A DNA stretch of 31,975 bases from DATEEW01 sp035273665 (GCA_035273665.1 DATEOW010000210.1:1-31975), one strand, 5' to 3'; counted from the first letter of the stretch, positions 15,961 to 24,297 are shown. The notes: generated by a model from the letters alone, not told the origin. Numbers and translations are program-made.

Positions 15961-17466
15961 ATGTCTGAACAAAATCAAACGCCGCCCCAAGACGAAAACC
16001 AGATCGTCTCGGAGCGCCGCGCAAAGCTCAAAGCGCTACGCGAAAAGGGTCAGCCTTTCCCGAATGATTTCTCTCGGGAGCATTGCGCCGCGGACCTACA
16101 CAACGCCTATGGCGAGATGAGTAAAGAAGCGCTCGAAGGTCACGCCTACCACGTCAAAGTCGCCGGACGCATGATGTTGAAACGAGTCATGGGCAAGGCG
16201 AGCTTCGCCACAATACAAGACGGCAGCGGGCGCGTTCAGGCGTATATCAACAACGATGGCGTCGGCGCCGACGTGCACGACGCCTTCAAACATTGGGATT
16301 TAGGCGACATTCTCGGCATTGAAGGCACGTTATTCAAAACCCGCACCGGCGAGCTGACTGTCAACGCAACGAGAATCCGGTTGTTGTCCAAGAGCCTGCG
16401 TCCGCTCCCCGAAAAATTCCACGGCCTCAGTGACCAGGAACAGAAATACCGCCAGCGTTACGTCGATCTGATCACTAGCGAAGAAGCGCGCAAGACCTTC
16501 ATGCTGCGTAGTCGCATCGTGCAGGAGATTCGCGCCTTCATGATCGACAAAGGTTTCCTCGAAGTGGAAACGCCGATGATGCATCCCATCCCGGGCGGCG
16601 CCGCAGCGAAGCCTTTCGAGACACACCACAACGCGCTCGAAATGGATATGTACCTACGCATCGCCCCCGAGCTCTACCTGAAACGCTTGGTCGTCGGCGG
16701 TTTCGAGAAGGTCTTCGAGATCAACCGCAATTTCCGCAATGAGGGAATCTCCACTCGCCACAATCCGGAATTCACCATGATGGAGTTCTACGAGGCCTAT
16801 CGCGATTACCGCTATCTCATGGATTTCACTGAAGCGCTGTTGCGTGACGTTGCGCAGAAAGTGCTCGGCACAACACAGTTGCCTTACGGCGAGCATGTCA
16901 TCGATTTGTCCAAGCCCTTTGCTCGCGTGACCGTCGTGCAGGCAATGCTTTCCCGGCATGCGAACCTGACCGAGAAGCAATTGAACGATCCCGATTTCCT
17001 CCGCAGTGAGCTGAAGAAATTCGGGGTCGATGCAGCCAAGGATGCGACGCTCGGCACACTTCAGCTCATGCTGTTCGAAGAGAACACCGAAAGCAGCTTG
17101 ATTCAACCGACCTTCATCATTGACTACCCTGCCGAGACGTCGCCGCTCGCGCGTCGCAATGACGCCCGACCGGAGATCACCGACCGTTTCGAGTTATTCA
17201 TTACCGGCCGCGAAATGGCGAATGGTTTTTCGGAATTAAACGACCCGGAAGATCAAGCCGCCCGCTTCGAAGAACAGGCACAGGCCAAAGCCGCAGGCGA
17301 TGAAGAAGCGATGTTCTTCGATGCGGACTACATCCGGGCATTGGAATATGGCTTACCCCCTACGGCGGGCGAAGGCATCGGCATCGATCGTCTCATCATG
17401 CTCTTCACTAACAGTCCTTCGATACGGGATGTGATTCTCTTCCCGCATATGCGGCCGGAGACTTAG
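15961..17466 (+). CDS. lysS: Lysyl-tRNA synthetase, class II
   Basis: The 501-residue enzyme charges tRNA-Lys with lysine in the cytoplasm. An N-terminal OB-fold anticodon-binding domain (about 60-150, with VAGRMMLKRVMGKASFATIQD) leads into the class II catalytic core. Motif 2 is FEINRNFRNEGISTRHNPEF (252-271) and motif 3 contains GIGIDRL (472-478), followed by SPSIRDVILFPHMRPE. Length is normal for bacterial class II LysRS. It starts 8 bases after prfB and is likely co-transcribed with it. A perfect inverted repeat follows 45 bases after the stop. Confidence 0.98.
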   Translation: MSEQNQTPPQDENQIVSERRAKLKALREKGQPFPNDFSREHCAADLHNAYGEMSKEALEGHAYHVKVAGRMMLKRVMGKASFATIQDGSGRVQAYINNDGVGADVHDAFKHWDLGDILGIEGTLFKTRTGELTVNATRIRLLSKSLRPLPEKFHGLSDQEQKYRQRYVDLITSEEARKTFMLRSRIVQEIRAFMIDKGFLEVETPMMHPIPGGAAAKPFETHHNALEMDMYLRIAPELYLKRLVVGGFEKVFEINRNFRNEGISTRHNPEFTMMEFYEAYRDYRYLMDFTEALLRDVAQKVLGTTQLPYGEHVIDLSKPFARVTVVQAMLSRHANLTEKQLNDPDFLRSELKKFGVDAAKDATLGTLQLMLFEENTESSLIQPTFIIDYPAETSPLARRNDARPEITDRFELFITGREMANGFSELNDPEDQAARFEEQAQAKAAGDEEAMFFDADYIRALEYGLPPTAGEGIGIDRLIMLFTNSPSIRDVILFPHMRPET

Positions 17467-17510
17467 CCGCACCGGCTCCCCGCGAATGCCATTCTGGCCT
17501 GGTGTATTCA

Positions 17511-17585
17511 CTGCCAACAGCAGCTATTGGCAGTCTCCGCAGTCTTCGCAGTCTTTTCTTCGCGGTCTTGGGTCTTCGGGGTCTT
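17511..17585. repeat. Intergenic hairpin plus short tandem TCTTC-type repeats downstream of lysS
   Basis: The 318-base gap between lysS and the next gene (17467-17784) has no convincing CDS. It begins with an inverted repeat, CTGCCAA (17511-17517) and TTGGCAG (17527-17533), with a nine-base loop. Then come three 9-base units CAGTCTCCG, CAGTCTTCG and CAGTCTTTT (17531-17557) and three GGTCTT units (17564-17585). Near 17661 a 12-base palindrome GTAGCGCGCTAC stands alone. The hairpin may end lysS transcription but has only a weak T-rich tail. The tandem array on the minus strand reads as Lys/Thr-rich protein-like repeat; I see no start or function for it. Confidence 0.6.
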
Positions 17586-17747
17586 CCCCATAGCGCTTAA
17601 CCTCTCTTTTGTCGTTTTCTTGCCCATAGATGGCGCGCTTGTCACCACCGGACGACGCTCGTAGCGCGCTACAGCGCATTGCAATCGCCCTGGGCGTAAC
17701 CCCGCGTTACATAGCGATGCGCTGCGGCTTCCGTTTTGCTTCTTAAT

Positions 17748-17772
17748 AGGGGTGCAAGACTCAATCACCCCT
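17748..17772 (+). promoter_or_regulatory. 5' leader hairpin before the glycine-zipper gene
   Basis: AGGGGTG (17748-17754) and CACCCCT (17766-17772) form a perfect 7-bp stem with an 11-base loop, two bases ahead of the AAGGAG ribosome binding site at 17774-17779. Its placement suggests it could influence translation, or serve as an operator. Confidence 0.4.
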
Positions 17773-17784
17773 GAAGGAGCAGAC

Positions 17785-18345
17785 ATGGAATCGAATAACC
17801 AAGAACAGATCCGTCCGGAACCCCGGCGAGCACACCCCATTATTTTGGCAGCCGCCGCATCGGTGCTGTTGTTCTCCGTGGCGGGAACCGCAGCGTTGAT
17901 GGGCTGGCTGCCCAACTCCCGCGGCGAACAAACCGAGCAGACGGTCGAGAAAAAAGAACCGGCCAAGCGCGCCTCCAATGACAGCGCAAGTAAACCGGCT
18001 CGCGTGGCCGTAGCAGGTGATTTAGGCGTCATCGAATCGGTGCGCGAAGTTGCGGTACGGGGCGAAGGTACCGGTATTGGCGCTGCGCTTGGCGGCGTCG
18101 CGGGCGGTGTTGTGGGCCATCAGTTTGGCGGCGGCCGCGGGCAGGATGCCATGACGGTCGTGGGCGTCGTCGGCGGCGGCCTGGCAGGACACGAAGCCGA
18201 AAAACGCCTGCGAGGCAGCAAGCAGTATGAAGTGACCGTGCGTTTCGACAACGGTACTTCGAAGGTCTACACGCGGACCAACCCGCCGAGTTTTAAAGCC
18301 GGTGAACGTGTACGTGTCGTGGACGGCGATATCCGCTACGTTTAA
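17785..18345 (+). CDS. Glycine-zipper 2TM-domain membrane protein
   Basis: The 186-residue protein has a cytoplasmic N-terminus, one membrane helix (about 18-43), a charged linker with QTEQTVEKKEPAKRAS, and a glycine-zipper segment from about residue 93 to 135: GIGAALGGVAGGVVGH then VVGVVGGGLAGHEAEKRL. The C-terminus is a small beta domain (YEVTVRFDNGTSKVYTRTNPPSF ... VRVVDGDIRYV). This resembles SlyB/17-kDa-antigen type proteins, but with a membrane anchor in place of a lipobox. Function of the family is envelope-related and poorly defined. ATG 17785 is chosen over an upstream GTG because of AAGGAG at 17774-17779. A strong terminator follows 13 bases after the stop. Confidence 0.85.
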   Translation: MESNNQEQIRPEPRRAHPIILAAAASVLLFSVAGTAALMGWLPNSRGEQTEQTVEKKEPAKRASNDSASKPARVAVAGDLGVIESVREVAVRGEGTGIGAALGGVAGGVVGHQFGGGRGQDAMTVVGVVGGGLAGHEAEKRLRGSKQYEVTVRFDNGTSKVYTRTNPPSFKAGERVRVVDGDIRYV

Positions 18346-18358
18346 GGATGCATGTAGC

Positions 18359-18396
18359 CGAAGAAGCCACGGTTAAGACCGTGGCTTCTTCGTTTT
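18359..18396 (+). terminator. Rho-independent terminator after the glycine-zipper gene
   Basis: A perfect 15-bp stem CGAAGAAGCCACGGT / ACCGTGGCTTCTTCG with a TAAG loop is followed by TTTT. It lies 13 bases after the stop codon. Confidence 0.9.
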
Positions 18397-18405
18397 AGGG
18401 CGCCG

Positions 18406-18411
18406 TATAAT
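18406..18411 (+). promoter_or_regulatory. Putative -10 element of the EamA transporter gene
   Basis: A perfect TATAAT lies 26 bases before the ATG at 18438, right after the terminator. A -35 would fall inside the terminator stem and is not a good match, so confidence is limited. Confidence 0.45.
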
Positions 18412-18437
18412 CGCGTTCCGCTTCCAGATGCAATTTT

Positions 18438-19343
18438 ATGAGCCGCGTCGCCGGCCCCTCCACTTCCGCTCTCCGCGGAATTTCGTTGCTTCTCACGGCA
18501 ACAGCAACCTTTGCCTGTCTCGATACGCTCGGCAAGTGGCTCATGGAAACATACCCGGTGGCGATGGTGGTTTGGGTCCGTTATCTCATGCACACGCTTG
18601 TGATGATCGCGCTGCTGGGGCCGCGGCTTGGCTTCGGACTTGTCCGCACCAATGCACTTGGCATGCAAGTGGTTCGCGCCATCGTGCTCATCGCCTCCTC
18701 ACTCATGTTTTTCTGGGGGCTCTCAAAGATGCCCATCGCCGAATGTTCGGCGATCAGTTTTATGTCGCCGCTCCTGCTGACCATCTTGTCGATCTGGTTC
18801 CTCAAAGAGCGGGTGCCGCCTAGCGCATGGATTGCCGTGATCAGCGGCTTCATCGGCGTACTGCTGATTATTCGGCCGGGGGGAGAGTTGTTCACGCCGG
18901 TGGTGGTCCTGCCGCTCATTACCGCATGGCTGTTTGCGGTATATCAACTCCTGACACGGAAGATGGCGGGCGTCGACCCGACTTTGACGACGCTTTTTTA
19001 TGGCGCATTAGTCGGCACGGTACTCATGTCCTTCTTCGTCCCGTTCTTCTGGCAAAAGCCGGAGAGCGCCTTTCATGTTCTTCTTTTCATCACGACGGGC
19101 GTGCTTGGGGGCTTAGGGCACTTCCTGCTGATCAGCGCCTTCGAACGTGCGCCGGCATCGACGCTGGCACCGTTTATCTACGCACAGATTGTCTTCTCTT
19201 CCGGCTTGGGATACTTCGTGTTCGATGCCTTCCCCGACGGTTGGGGACTCATCGGCATCCTCATCATCGTTGCGAGCGGTGTATGGATTGCGCTCACACA
19301 TCGCACACAGCGCGAAGTGGCTATCGTGCAGGCCGACCTTTAG
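18438..19343 (+). CDS. EamA/DMT-family transporter
   Basis: The 301-residue protein has ten predicted hydrophobic segments in two EamA repeats (about 15-145 and 160-290), the drug/metabolite transporter layout. The first repeat contains FACLDTLGKWL and WVRYLMHTL, and ends with the typical GFIGVLLIIRPG; the second ends with GWGLIGILIIVASGVWIAL. Substrate is not predictable; related proteins export amino acids, nucleosides or other metabolites. It stands alone on the + strand behind its own possible promoter. Its stop codon overlaps the phaA stop codon on the opposite strand by 4 bases (TTAG), so no terminator exists between the two. Confidence 0.9.
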   Translation: MSRVAGPSTSALRGISLLLTATATFACLDTLGKWLMETYPVAMVVWVRYLMHTLVMIALLGPRLGFGLVRTNALGMQVVRAIVLIASSLMFFWGLSKMPIAECSAISFMSPLLLTILSIWFLKERVPPSAWIAVISGFIGVLLIIRPGGELFTPVVVLPLITAWLFAVYQLLTRKMAGVDPTLTTLFYGALVGTVLMSFFVPFFWQKPESAFHVLLFITTGVLGGLGHFLLISAFERAPASTLAPFIYAQIVFSSGLGYFVFDAFPDGWGLIGILIIVASGVWIALTHRTQREVAIVQADL

Positions 19344-20521
19344 GCCTTCTCGAATATCGCGGCGATGCCTTGTCCGCCACCGATGCACATGGTGACCAGC
19401 GCGTAACGGCCGCCGATACGCTGGAGCTCGTACAAGGCTTTGACGGTCAGAATCGCTCCTGTAGCGCCAATAGGATGACCCAAAGCGATTGCTCCGCCGT
19501 TGGGATTCACCTTCTTAGGATCGAGTTCCAGGTCTCGGCTGACGGCCATCGCTTGTACGGCGAAGGCCTCGTTCGATTCAATGACATCCATATCGCTGGG
19601 CGTTAGGCCCGATTTTTCGAACACGCGACGCACGGCCGGAATCGGCCCGAGCCCCATAACATGAGGCTCGACACCGGCATGCGAATAAGCGACTAGACGT
19701 GCAAGCGGCTTGTGCCCAGCTTTCTTCGCCGCATCGGCTTCCATCATCACCACTGCCGCGGCCGCATCGTTCAACCCGGATGCATTCCCAGCGGTCACGG
19801 TCCCATCGGGTTTGAAGGCTGGACGTAACTTTTGTACGTCGGCCAAAGTCACGCCGCGGCGCAGATGCTCATCGGTATCGAAAAAGGTCGACCCTTTCTT
19901 GCTTTTCAGTTCGACCGCGAGAATTTGGCTTTTGAAATGGCCGGCGTCGATTGCGGCTGCCGCGCGGCGTTGTGTCTCCACCGCAAAAGCGTCCTGCTCT
20001 TCGCGCGTGATGCCGTATTGGGTCGCGATGTTTTCGGCGGTGACGCCCATGTGGCCGCCGCCGAAAGGGTCCTGCAACGCGCCGAGAATTCCATCGTCAG
20101 CCATACTCGGACCCATACGCTGTCCCCAGCGTAAAGAAGGCATGTAGTACGCCGCGCGACTCATCGACTCAGCGCCGGCGCCGATAACGACTTCGCAATC
20201 GCCGAGCTGGATGTGTTGAGCGGCTGAGACGATCGCCTGCAATCCGCTACCGCAGAGCCGATTCACGGTCAGACAAGGCGTGCCCACCGGCAAGCCGCCT
20301 TCAATGGCAGCGATGCGGGAAATATAAACATCGCGCGGTTCGCTATGGATGACGCTGCCGAGTGCGACATGGCCCACTTGCGTCCCATCGATGCCGGCGC
20401 GTTTTACCGCTTCGCGCACGACTAGCGCGCCCAGAGTGGGCGCAGAGATATCTTTCAACGAACCGCCGTAGGTCCCGATAGCGGTGCGCACTGCGGATAG
20501 AACGACGACTTCGCGAGCCAT
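19340..20521 (-). CDS. phaA: Acetyl-CoA acetyltransferase (beta-ketothiolase)
   Basis: The 393-residue thiolase carries the acyl-enzyme Cys90 (NRLCGSGLQA), Asn317 in the NEAF block, His349 (GGAIALGHPIGATGA) and the acid/base Cys379 (CIGGGQG). Length is typical of biosynthetic thiolases. It condenses two acetyl-CoA to acetoacetyl-CoA, the first PHB step. It sits 18 bases after rimO on the same strand as phaR, phaB and phaC, so it is the last gene of the PHB block. An AGGAG ribosome binding site lies 8 bases before the ATG. A role in ketone or isoprenoid metabolism is possible too, but the neighbourhood favours PHB. Confidence 0.93.
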   Translation of the reverse strand: MAREVVVLSAVRTAIGTYGGSLKDISAPTLGALVVREAVKRAGIDGTQVGHVALGSVIHSEPRDVYISRIAAIEGGLPVGTPCLTVNRLCGSGLQAIVSAAQHIQLGDCEVVIGAGAESMSRAAYYMPSLRWGQRMGPSMADDGILGALQDPFGGGHMGVTAENIATQYGITREEQDAFAVETQRRAAAAIDAGHFKSQILAVELKSKKGSTFFDTDEHLRRGVTLADVQKLRPAFKPDGTVTAGNASGLNDAAAAVVMMEADAAKKAGHKPLARLVAYSHAGVEPHVMGLGPIPAVRRVFEKSGLTPSDMDVIESNEAFAVQAMAVSRDLELDPKKVNPNGGAIALGHPIGATGAILTVKALYELQRIGGRYALVTMCIGGGQGIAAIFEKA

Positions 20522-20539
20522 GTGTACTTCTCCTATCGA

Positions 20540-21868
20540 TTAAGCCGCGGCCGGGGCGCCATATAAATCATAAGTGTCGGCACGTGTAATGCGCACATCG
20601 ATGAAGTCGCCTGACTGAATTCCTTTGGGCGCTTTTTCGACATATACCAAGCCATCGATCTCGGGCGCATCGGCAGCCGATCGACCTACGGCGGTACGAC
20701 CCTCGATGCCATCGACCAACACTCGCAGCGTGCGACCGACCTTTTGGGCCAAACGTCTCTCGCTGATTGCGGCTTGGGTTTGCATAAAGCGTTCACGGCG
20801 CGCTTCTTTGATTTCTTCAGGCAACTGATCGGGCAATTCGTTCGCGCTGGCGCCCTCGACCGGCGAATAAGCGAAACAACCAACGCGATCGAGTTCCGCC
20901 TCTTCCAAAAACGCCAGCATTTCTTCGAATTCGGCTTCGGTTTCTCCGGGGAAGCCGACGATGAACGTGCTGCGCAAAGTGATGTCCGGACAGGCGGCGC
21001 GCCAAGCACGGATGCGTTCCAGATTTTTTTCGCCCGAGGCAGGACGTTTCATGAGTTTCAGGATACGTGGACTGGAATGCTGGAAAGGCACGTCCAGATA
21101 AGGCAGCACTTTCCCTTGGGCCATGAGCGGCACCACGTCGTCAACGTGGGGATAGGGATATACATAATGGAGACGAACCCACACCCCCAACTCGCCCAGC
21201 GCAGCAACCATTTCGTTCATGCGTGTCTTCAGGGGACGGCCGTTCCAGAATCCGGTCCGGTATTTGATATCCACCCCATAGGCACTGGTGTCTTGGGACA
21301 CGACGAGTAACTCTTTAACGCCAGATTTCACCAGGTTTTCGGCTTCCTGCATGACGTCGCCGACCGGGCGGCTGACGAGATCGCCTCGCATGGAGGGAAT
21401 GATGCAGAAGCTGCAGCGGTGATTGCAGCCTTCCGAAATTTTCAAGTAAGCGTAATGCCGGGGAGTGAGCTTGATGCCTCCCGGCGGTACAAGATCGACG
21501 AAAGGATCGTGCGGCTTCGGCAGATGCTTGTGCACGACAGCCATCACTTCGTCAGTGGCGTGCGGTCCGGTGACCGCGAGCACGCTCGGATGCGTGTCCT
21601 GCACCACGCTACCCTTGGCGCCCAGACAGCCGGTCACAATTACCTTGCCGTTTTCCGCCAGGGCCTCGCCGATCGCATCGAGCGACTCTTCGACCGCAGC
21701 GTCGATAAACCCACAAGTGTTGACGATGACGAGGTCCGCGCCGTTGTAAGACGGTGCGATGGCATAGCCCTCGGCGCGTAACTCGGTGAGTATGCGTTCT
21801 GAATCGACCAGAGCCTTGGGACACCCGAGCGAAACGAAACCTACTTTTGGAACAGCGGAATTCGACAT
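20540..21868 (-). CDS. rimO: Ribosomal protein S12 methylthiotransferase RimO
   Basis: The 442-residue radical SAM enzyme adds a methylthio group to the conserved aspartate of ribosomal protein S12. The N-terminal MTTase domain has its three cluster cysteines (Cys16 in SLGCPKALVDSE, Cys52 in NTCGFID, Cys81 in GCLGAKG). The radical SAM cysteines are Cys148, Cys152 and Cys155 (EGCNHRCSFCIIPSMRG), and a TRAM domain forms the C-terminus. SLGCPKALVDSE and the SMRG context separate it from MiaB. It lies between phaR and phaA, a placement that may give co-expression but implies no PHB role. The upstream gap of 146 bases to phaR holds nothing recognisable. Confidence 0.96.
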   Translation of the reverse strand: MSNSAVPKVGFVSLGCPKALVDSERILTELRAEGYAIAPSYNGADLVIVNTCGFIDAAVEESLDAIGEALAENGKVIVTGCLGAKGSVVQDTHPSVLAVTGPHATDEVMAVVHKHLPKPHDPFVDLVPPGGIKLTPRHYAYLKISEGCNHRCSFCIIPSMRGDLVSRPVGDVMQEAENLVKSGVKELLVVSQDTSAYGVDIKYRTGFWNGRPLKTRMNEMVAALGELGVWVRLHYVYPYPHVDDVVPLMAQGKVLPYLDVPFQHSSPRILKLMKRPASGEKNLERIRAWRAACPDITLRSTFIVGFPGETEAEFEEMLAFLEEAELDRVGCFAYSPVEGASANELPDQLPEEIKEARRERFMQTQAAISERRLAQKVGRTLRVLVDGIEGRTAVGRSAADAPEIDGLVYVEKAPKGIQSGDFIDVRITRADTYDLYGAPAAA

Positions 21869-22014
21869 GACTGACTAAGGTGGCAAGCGCATGCGCGCGA
21901 GCGAGAAGAAGCGAAAGGAGTGACTACAAGCATGCCACAGGCCGAGGGGGAAAACCTTGATCGAGAACTAGGTTCAACCGACATCGCCACATAAGCAGCG
22001 CCTCCCGCAGAACA

Positions 22015-22608
22015 TCAGCGTTGCGGGTCGTCCTTTTTAGCATCGGGCTCGTTATGCGCTTGGGACGGCGCACCAAAGCCGGGAAAAGGGAATCCGCCGA
22101 ACATAGTTTTAGCGTGAGCCTGCATCTGGTGCTGCATTTGTTCGAACATGCTCTTGCTTTGCTCGGCATAGTTGGCGGCAAGCGCCTGCATCGCCGGCCC
22201 TTGCGCCGCCATGAACTGCGTCCACATGTCCTGCCCGGCTTTCAACGGATCGCCGAAAGCTTGGCGCGATTGATCCTGAAAATTCTTCTGTATCTCGCCG
22301 AAGATCTGCAGGTTGCGTTCAAGATAGTTCGACATCACGCCCTGCATCGCATTGCCGTAGGAGCGGATGAACTGGGTTAACACGTCATGAGAAAAGATAT
22401 GGGCCGCGCCATTCGATTCTTCTTCCAGAATCACCTGGAGCAAGATTGCTCGCGTCAGATCCTCGCCCGATTTAGCGTCCACTACCTGGAAACGCTCCTG
22501 CTTGAGCACCAGCTGCTTCACGTCCGCGAGCGTGATGTAAGAGGACGTACGAGTGTCGTAAAGACGTCGGTTCGGGTATTTCTTGATGAGACGCACGTTA
22601 TCGGTCAT
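22015..22608 (-). CDS. phaR: Polyhydroxyalkanoate synthesis regulator PhaR
   Basis: The 197-residue protein begins with the PHB/PHA accumulation regulator DNA-binding domain, LIKKYPNRRLYDTRTSSYIT (residues 7-26), followed by an accumulation-regulator domain with FSHDVLTQFIRSYGNAMQG. The C-terminal half is Gln/Met/Ala-rich and amphipathic, suited to binding PHB granules. In characterised relatives PhaR represses phasin genes and its own gene until granules titrate it. It lies 14 bases after phaB (copy 1) on the same strand. No phasin gene is visible in the window. Operator sites were not identified. Confidence 0.95.
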   Translation of the reverse strand: MTDNVRLIKKYPNRRLYDTRTSSYITLADVKQLVLKQERFQVVDAKSGEDLTRAILLQVILEEESNGAAHIFSHDVLTQFIRSYGNAMQGVMSNYLERNLQIFGEIQKNFQDQSRQAFGDPLKAGQDMWTQFMAAQGPAMQALAANYAEQSKSMFEQMQHQMQAHAKTMFGGFPFPGFGAPSQAHNEPDAKKDDPQR

Positions 22609-22622
22609 AGCCTTCAGCCTCG

Positions 22623-23369
22623 CTATTGCATGTGCTGACCGCCATTGATGGCGATATTCGCCCCGGTAATAAAGGCCGCCTCGTCAGAGCAGAGATAGAC
22701 GATGAGCGCTGCAACCTCTTCTGGCTTTCCAAGCCGGCCAACCGGGATCTGGGGAATGATCTTACTCTCCAATACGTCTTTGGGTACGGCGGCCACCATT
22801 TTCGTGTCGATGTATCCCGGAGACACCGTATTCACCGTGACCCCTTTGCGTGCCACTTCCAGTGAAAGCGCCTTCGTAAAACCATGCAGGCCGGATTTTG
22901 CGGCTGCATAGTTGGTTTGGCCAAATGCCCCTTTGGAGGCGTTCACCGAGCTGATGTTGATGATGCGGCCCCAGCCGCGCTCCACCATGCCGTCGCAGAT
23001 CGGTTTGGTCATGTTGAACACGCTATCGAGATTGGTCCGCATGACCGCGTCCCAATCGACTTTGCTCATTTTTTTGAAGCTCGTGTCGCGTGTAATCCCC
23101 GCATTGTTGACGAGAACGTCAACGGGGCCGAGTTGGGCTTGCACCGCCCCAACACAAGCTTGGCATGAAGCATAGTCGGCGACGTCGCCCTCGAAAGCTT
23201 GGAAGGTATATCCCTGCTCCTGAAGCCTGCCCAACCATTCAGCGACCTGGGTATTGGCTGGAGAGTGCGTGACGGCGACTTGGTAGCCGGCGTCGTGCAG
23301 GCGGACGCTGATGGCTTCGCCGATACCGCCCATGCCGCCAGTCACGACGGCAACACGCTTCTGTTGCAT
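22623..23369 (-). CDS. phaB: Acetoacetyl-CoA reductase PhaB, copy 1
   Basis: The 248-residue short-chain dehydrogenase has the N-terminal TGGMGGIG cofactor motif (10-17), the NNAGITRD block (88-95), Ser140/141 and the catalytic Tyr154 and Lys158 in QTNYAAAKSG, and the PhaB-specific ending TGANIAINGGQHMQ. It reduces acetoacetyl-CoA to (R)-3-hydroxybutyryl-CoA, normally with NADPH. The adenine-side motif EGDVADY (60-66) keeps the usual Asp. It lies 174 bases downstream of a second phaB on the same strand and 14 bases upstream of phaR. A GGAG ribosome binding site is present before the start. Confidence 0.95.
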   Translation of the reverse strand: MQQKRVAVVTGGMGGIGEAISVRLHDAGYQVAVTHSPANTQVAEWLGRLQEQGYTFQAFEGDVADYASCQACVGAVQAQLGPVDVLVNNAGITRDTSFKKMSKVDWDAVMRTNLDSVFNMTKPICDGMVERGWGRIINISSVNASKGAFGQTNYAAAKSGLHGFTKALSLEVARKGVTVNTVSPGYIDTKMVAAVPKDVLESKIIPQIPVGRLGKPEEVAALIVYLCSDEAAFITGANIAINGGQHMQ

Positions 23370-23460
23370 GAGGAGGGGCTCCGAGGAAAGGAACTGGAGA
23401 CGCCCGCATTATGGCATGCCAACCGCGGACGTCGGGTCAACCTCAACGTCGAGCCTACTT

Positions 23461-23514
23461 CGCTAGCTAGATCGCTAGCGTCGAGTACGAGGAGGTCGCA
23501 CATCCTCCGCTAGC
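23461..23514. repeat. CGCTAGC repeats and nested hairpin between the two phaB genes
   Basis: Three copies of the 7-mer CGCTAGC (23461-23467, 23473-23479, 23508-23514; the core GCTAGC is palindromic) surround a stem GGAGG/CCTCC (23491-23495 and 23504-23508) in the 174-base gap. The last two copies can pair outside the GGAGG stem. It has no T-tract. It may be an mRNA-processing or regulatory structure that sets relative levels of the two reductases; no protein site is recognised. Confidence 0.55.
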
Positions 23515-23543
23515 TGAGCAGACCGGCCTAAGGCCCAGCCTGC

Positions 23544-24284
23544 TTACTCCATATGCAGGCCACCATTGATGCTGATGTTCGCGCCCGTAACATAAGCCGC
23601 CGCATCCGATACCAAATAGGCGACGAGTCCTGCGATCTCTTCGGGCTTTGCCAAACGCCCCATGGGGATGGAGGTCTTGATCTGGTCCAGCACCTCCGGC
23701 TTCATGGCGCGGACCATTTCCGTGTCCACGTAGCCAGGGGAAATGGTGTTGACCGTGATGCCCTTCTTCACAACTTCCTGCGCAAGCGCTTTGCTGAAAC
23801 CGTGCATACCCGCTTTGGCCGCCGAATAGTTCGTCTGGCCGAACTGACCTTTCAGCGCATTGACGGATGAGATGTTGACAATGCGCCCCCATTCGCGCTC
23901 GATCATGTTTTCGATGACCTGACGCGTCACGTTGAAGACGGAATTCAAGTTGGTATTGATGACGGCAAACCAGTCCCCGGGAGACATACGTTTGAATACG
24001 CCATCGCGGGTGATACCGGCGTTGTTAACGAGAATATCGATCGGGCCGATGGTGGAACGAACGCGATAAACCATCTCGGCGCAGGAGTCGAAATCTTCCA
24101 CACGGCCCTCGGCGGCAAACACCTTGTGACCATGCGTACGCATTTCGCGAAGCCAGGCATCTTTCTTCTCATAATCAGGCAGACAGTTGGCGACGACGCT
24201 GTATCCGTCCGAAGCCAGACGTTTGCAGATTGCCGTCCCGATCCCGCCCATGCCGCCGGTGACGAAAGCAATTCTCTCTTTCAT
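23544..24284 (-). CDS. phaB: Acetoacetyl-CoA reductase PhaB, copy 2
   Basis: The 246-residue paralogue shows the same SDR elements: TGGMGGIG (9-16), NNAGITRD (87-94), catalytic Tyr153 and Lys157 (QTNYSAAKAG), and the ending TGANISINGGLHME. Two differences stand out. The adenine-side motif reads EGRVEDF with Arg61 where copy 1 has Asp, and the region after beta-2 (NCLPDYEKK) differs from copy 1 (THSPANTQ), which could alter cofactor preference; Cupriavidus PhaB has a similar GC.P sequence there. It lies 13 bases after phaC, so it is the phaC-linked copy. A GGAG ribosome binding site precedes its ATG. Confidence 0.95.
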   Translation of the reverse strand: MKERIAFVTGGMGGIGTAICKRLASDGYSVVANCLPDYEKKDAWLREMRTHGHKVFAAEGRVEDFDSCAEMVYRVRSTIGPIDILVNNAGITRDGVFKRMSPGDWFAVINTNLNSVFNVTRQVIENMIEREWGRIVNISSVNALKGQFGQTNYSAAKAGMHGFSKALAQEVVKKGITVNTISPGYVDTEMVRAMKPEVLDQIKTSIPMGRLAKPEEIAGLVAYLVSDAAAYVTGANISINGGLHME

Positions 24285-24297
24285 ATAACGACTCCGT

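Noticed and set aside
17508..18032. Minus-strand ORF with a KTAKTAETA-like repeat end
   Set aside because: Most of it is antisense to the glycine-zipper gene; the repeated residues come from intergenic tandem repeats and no family is recognised.
21869..22014. Possible terminator or promoter between phaR and rimO
   Set aside because: Only weak GC-rich complementarity and no T-tract or good -10/-35 pair.
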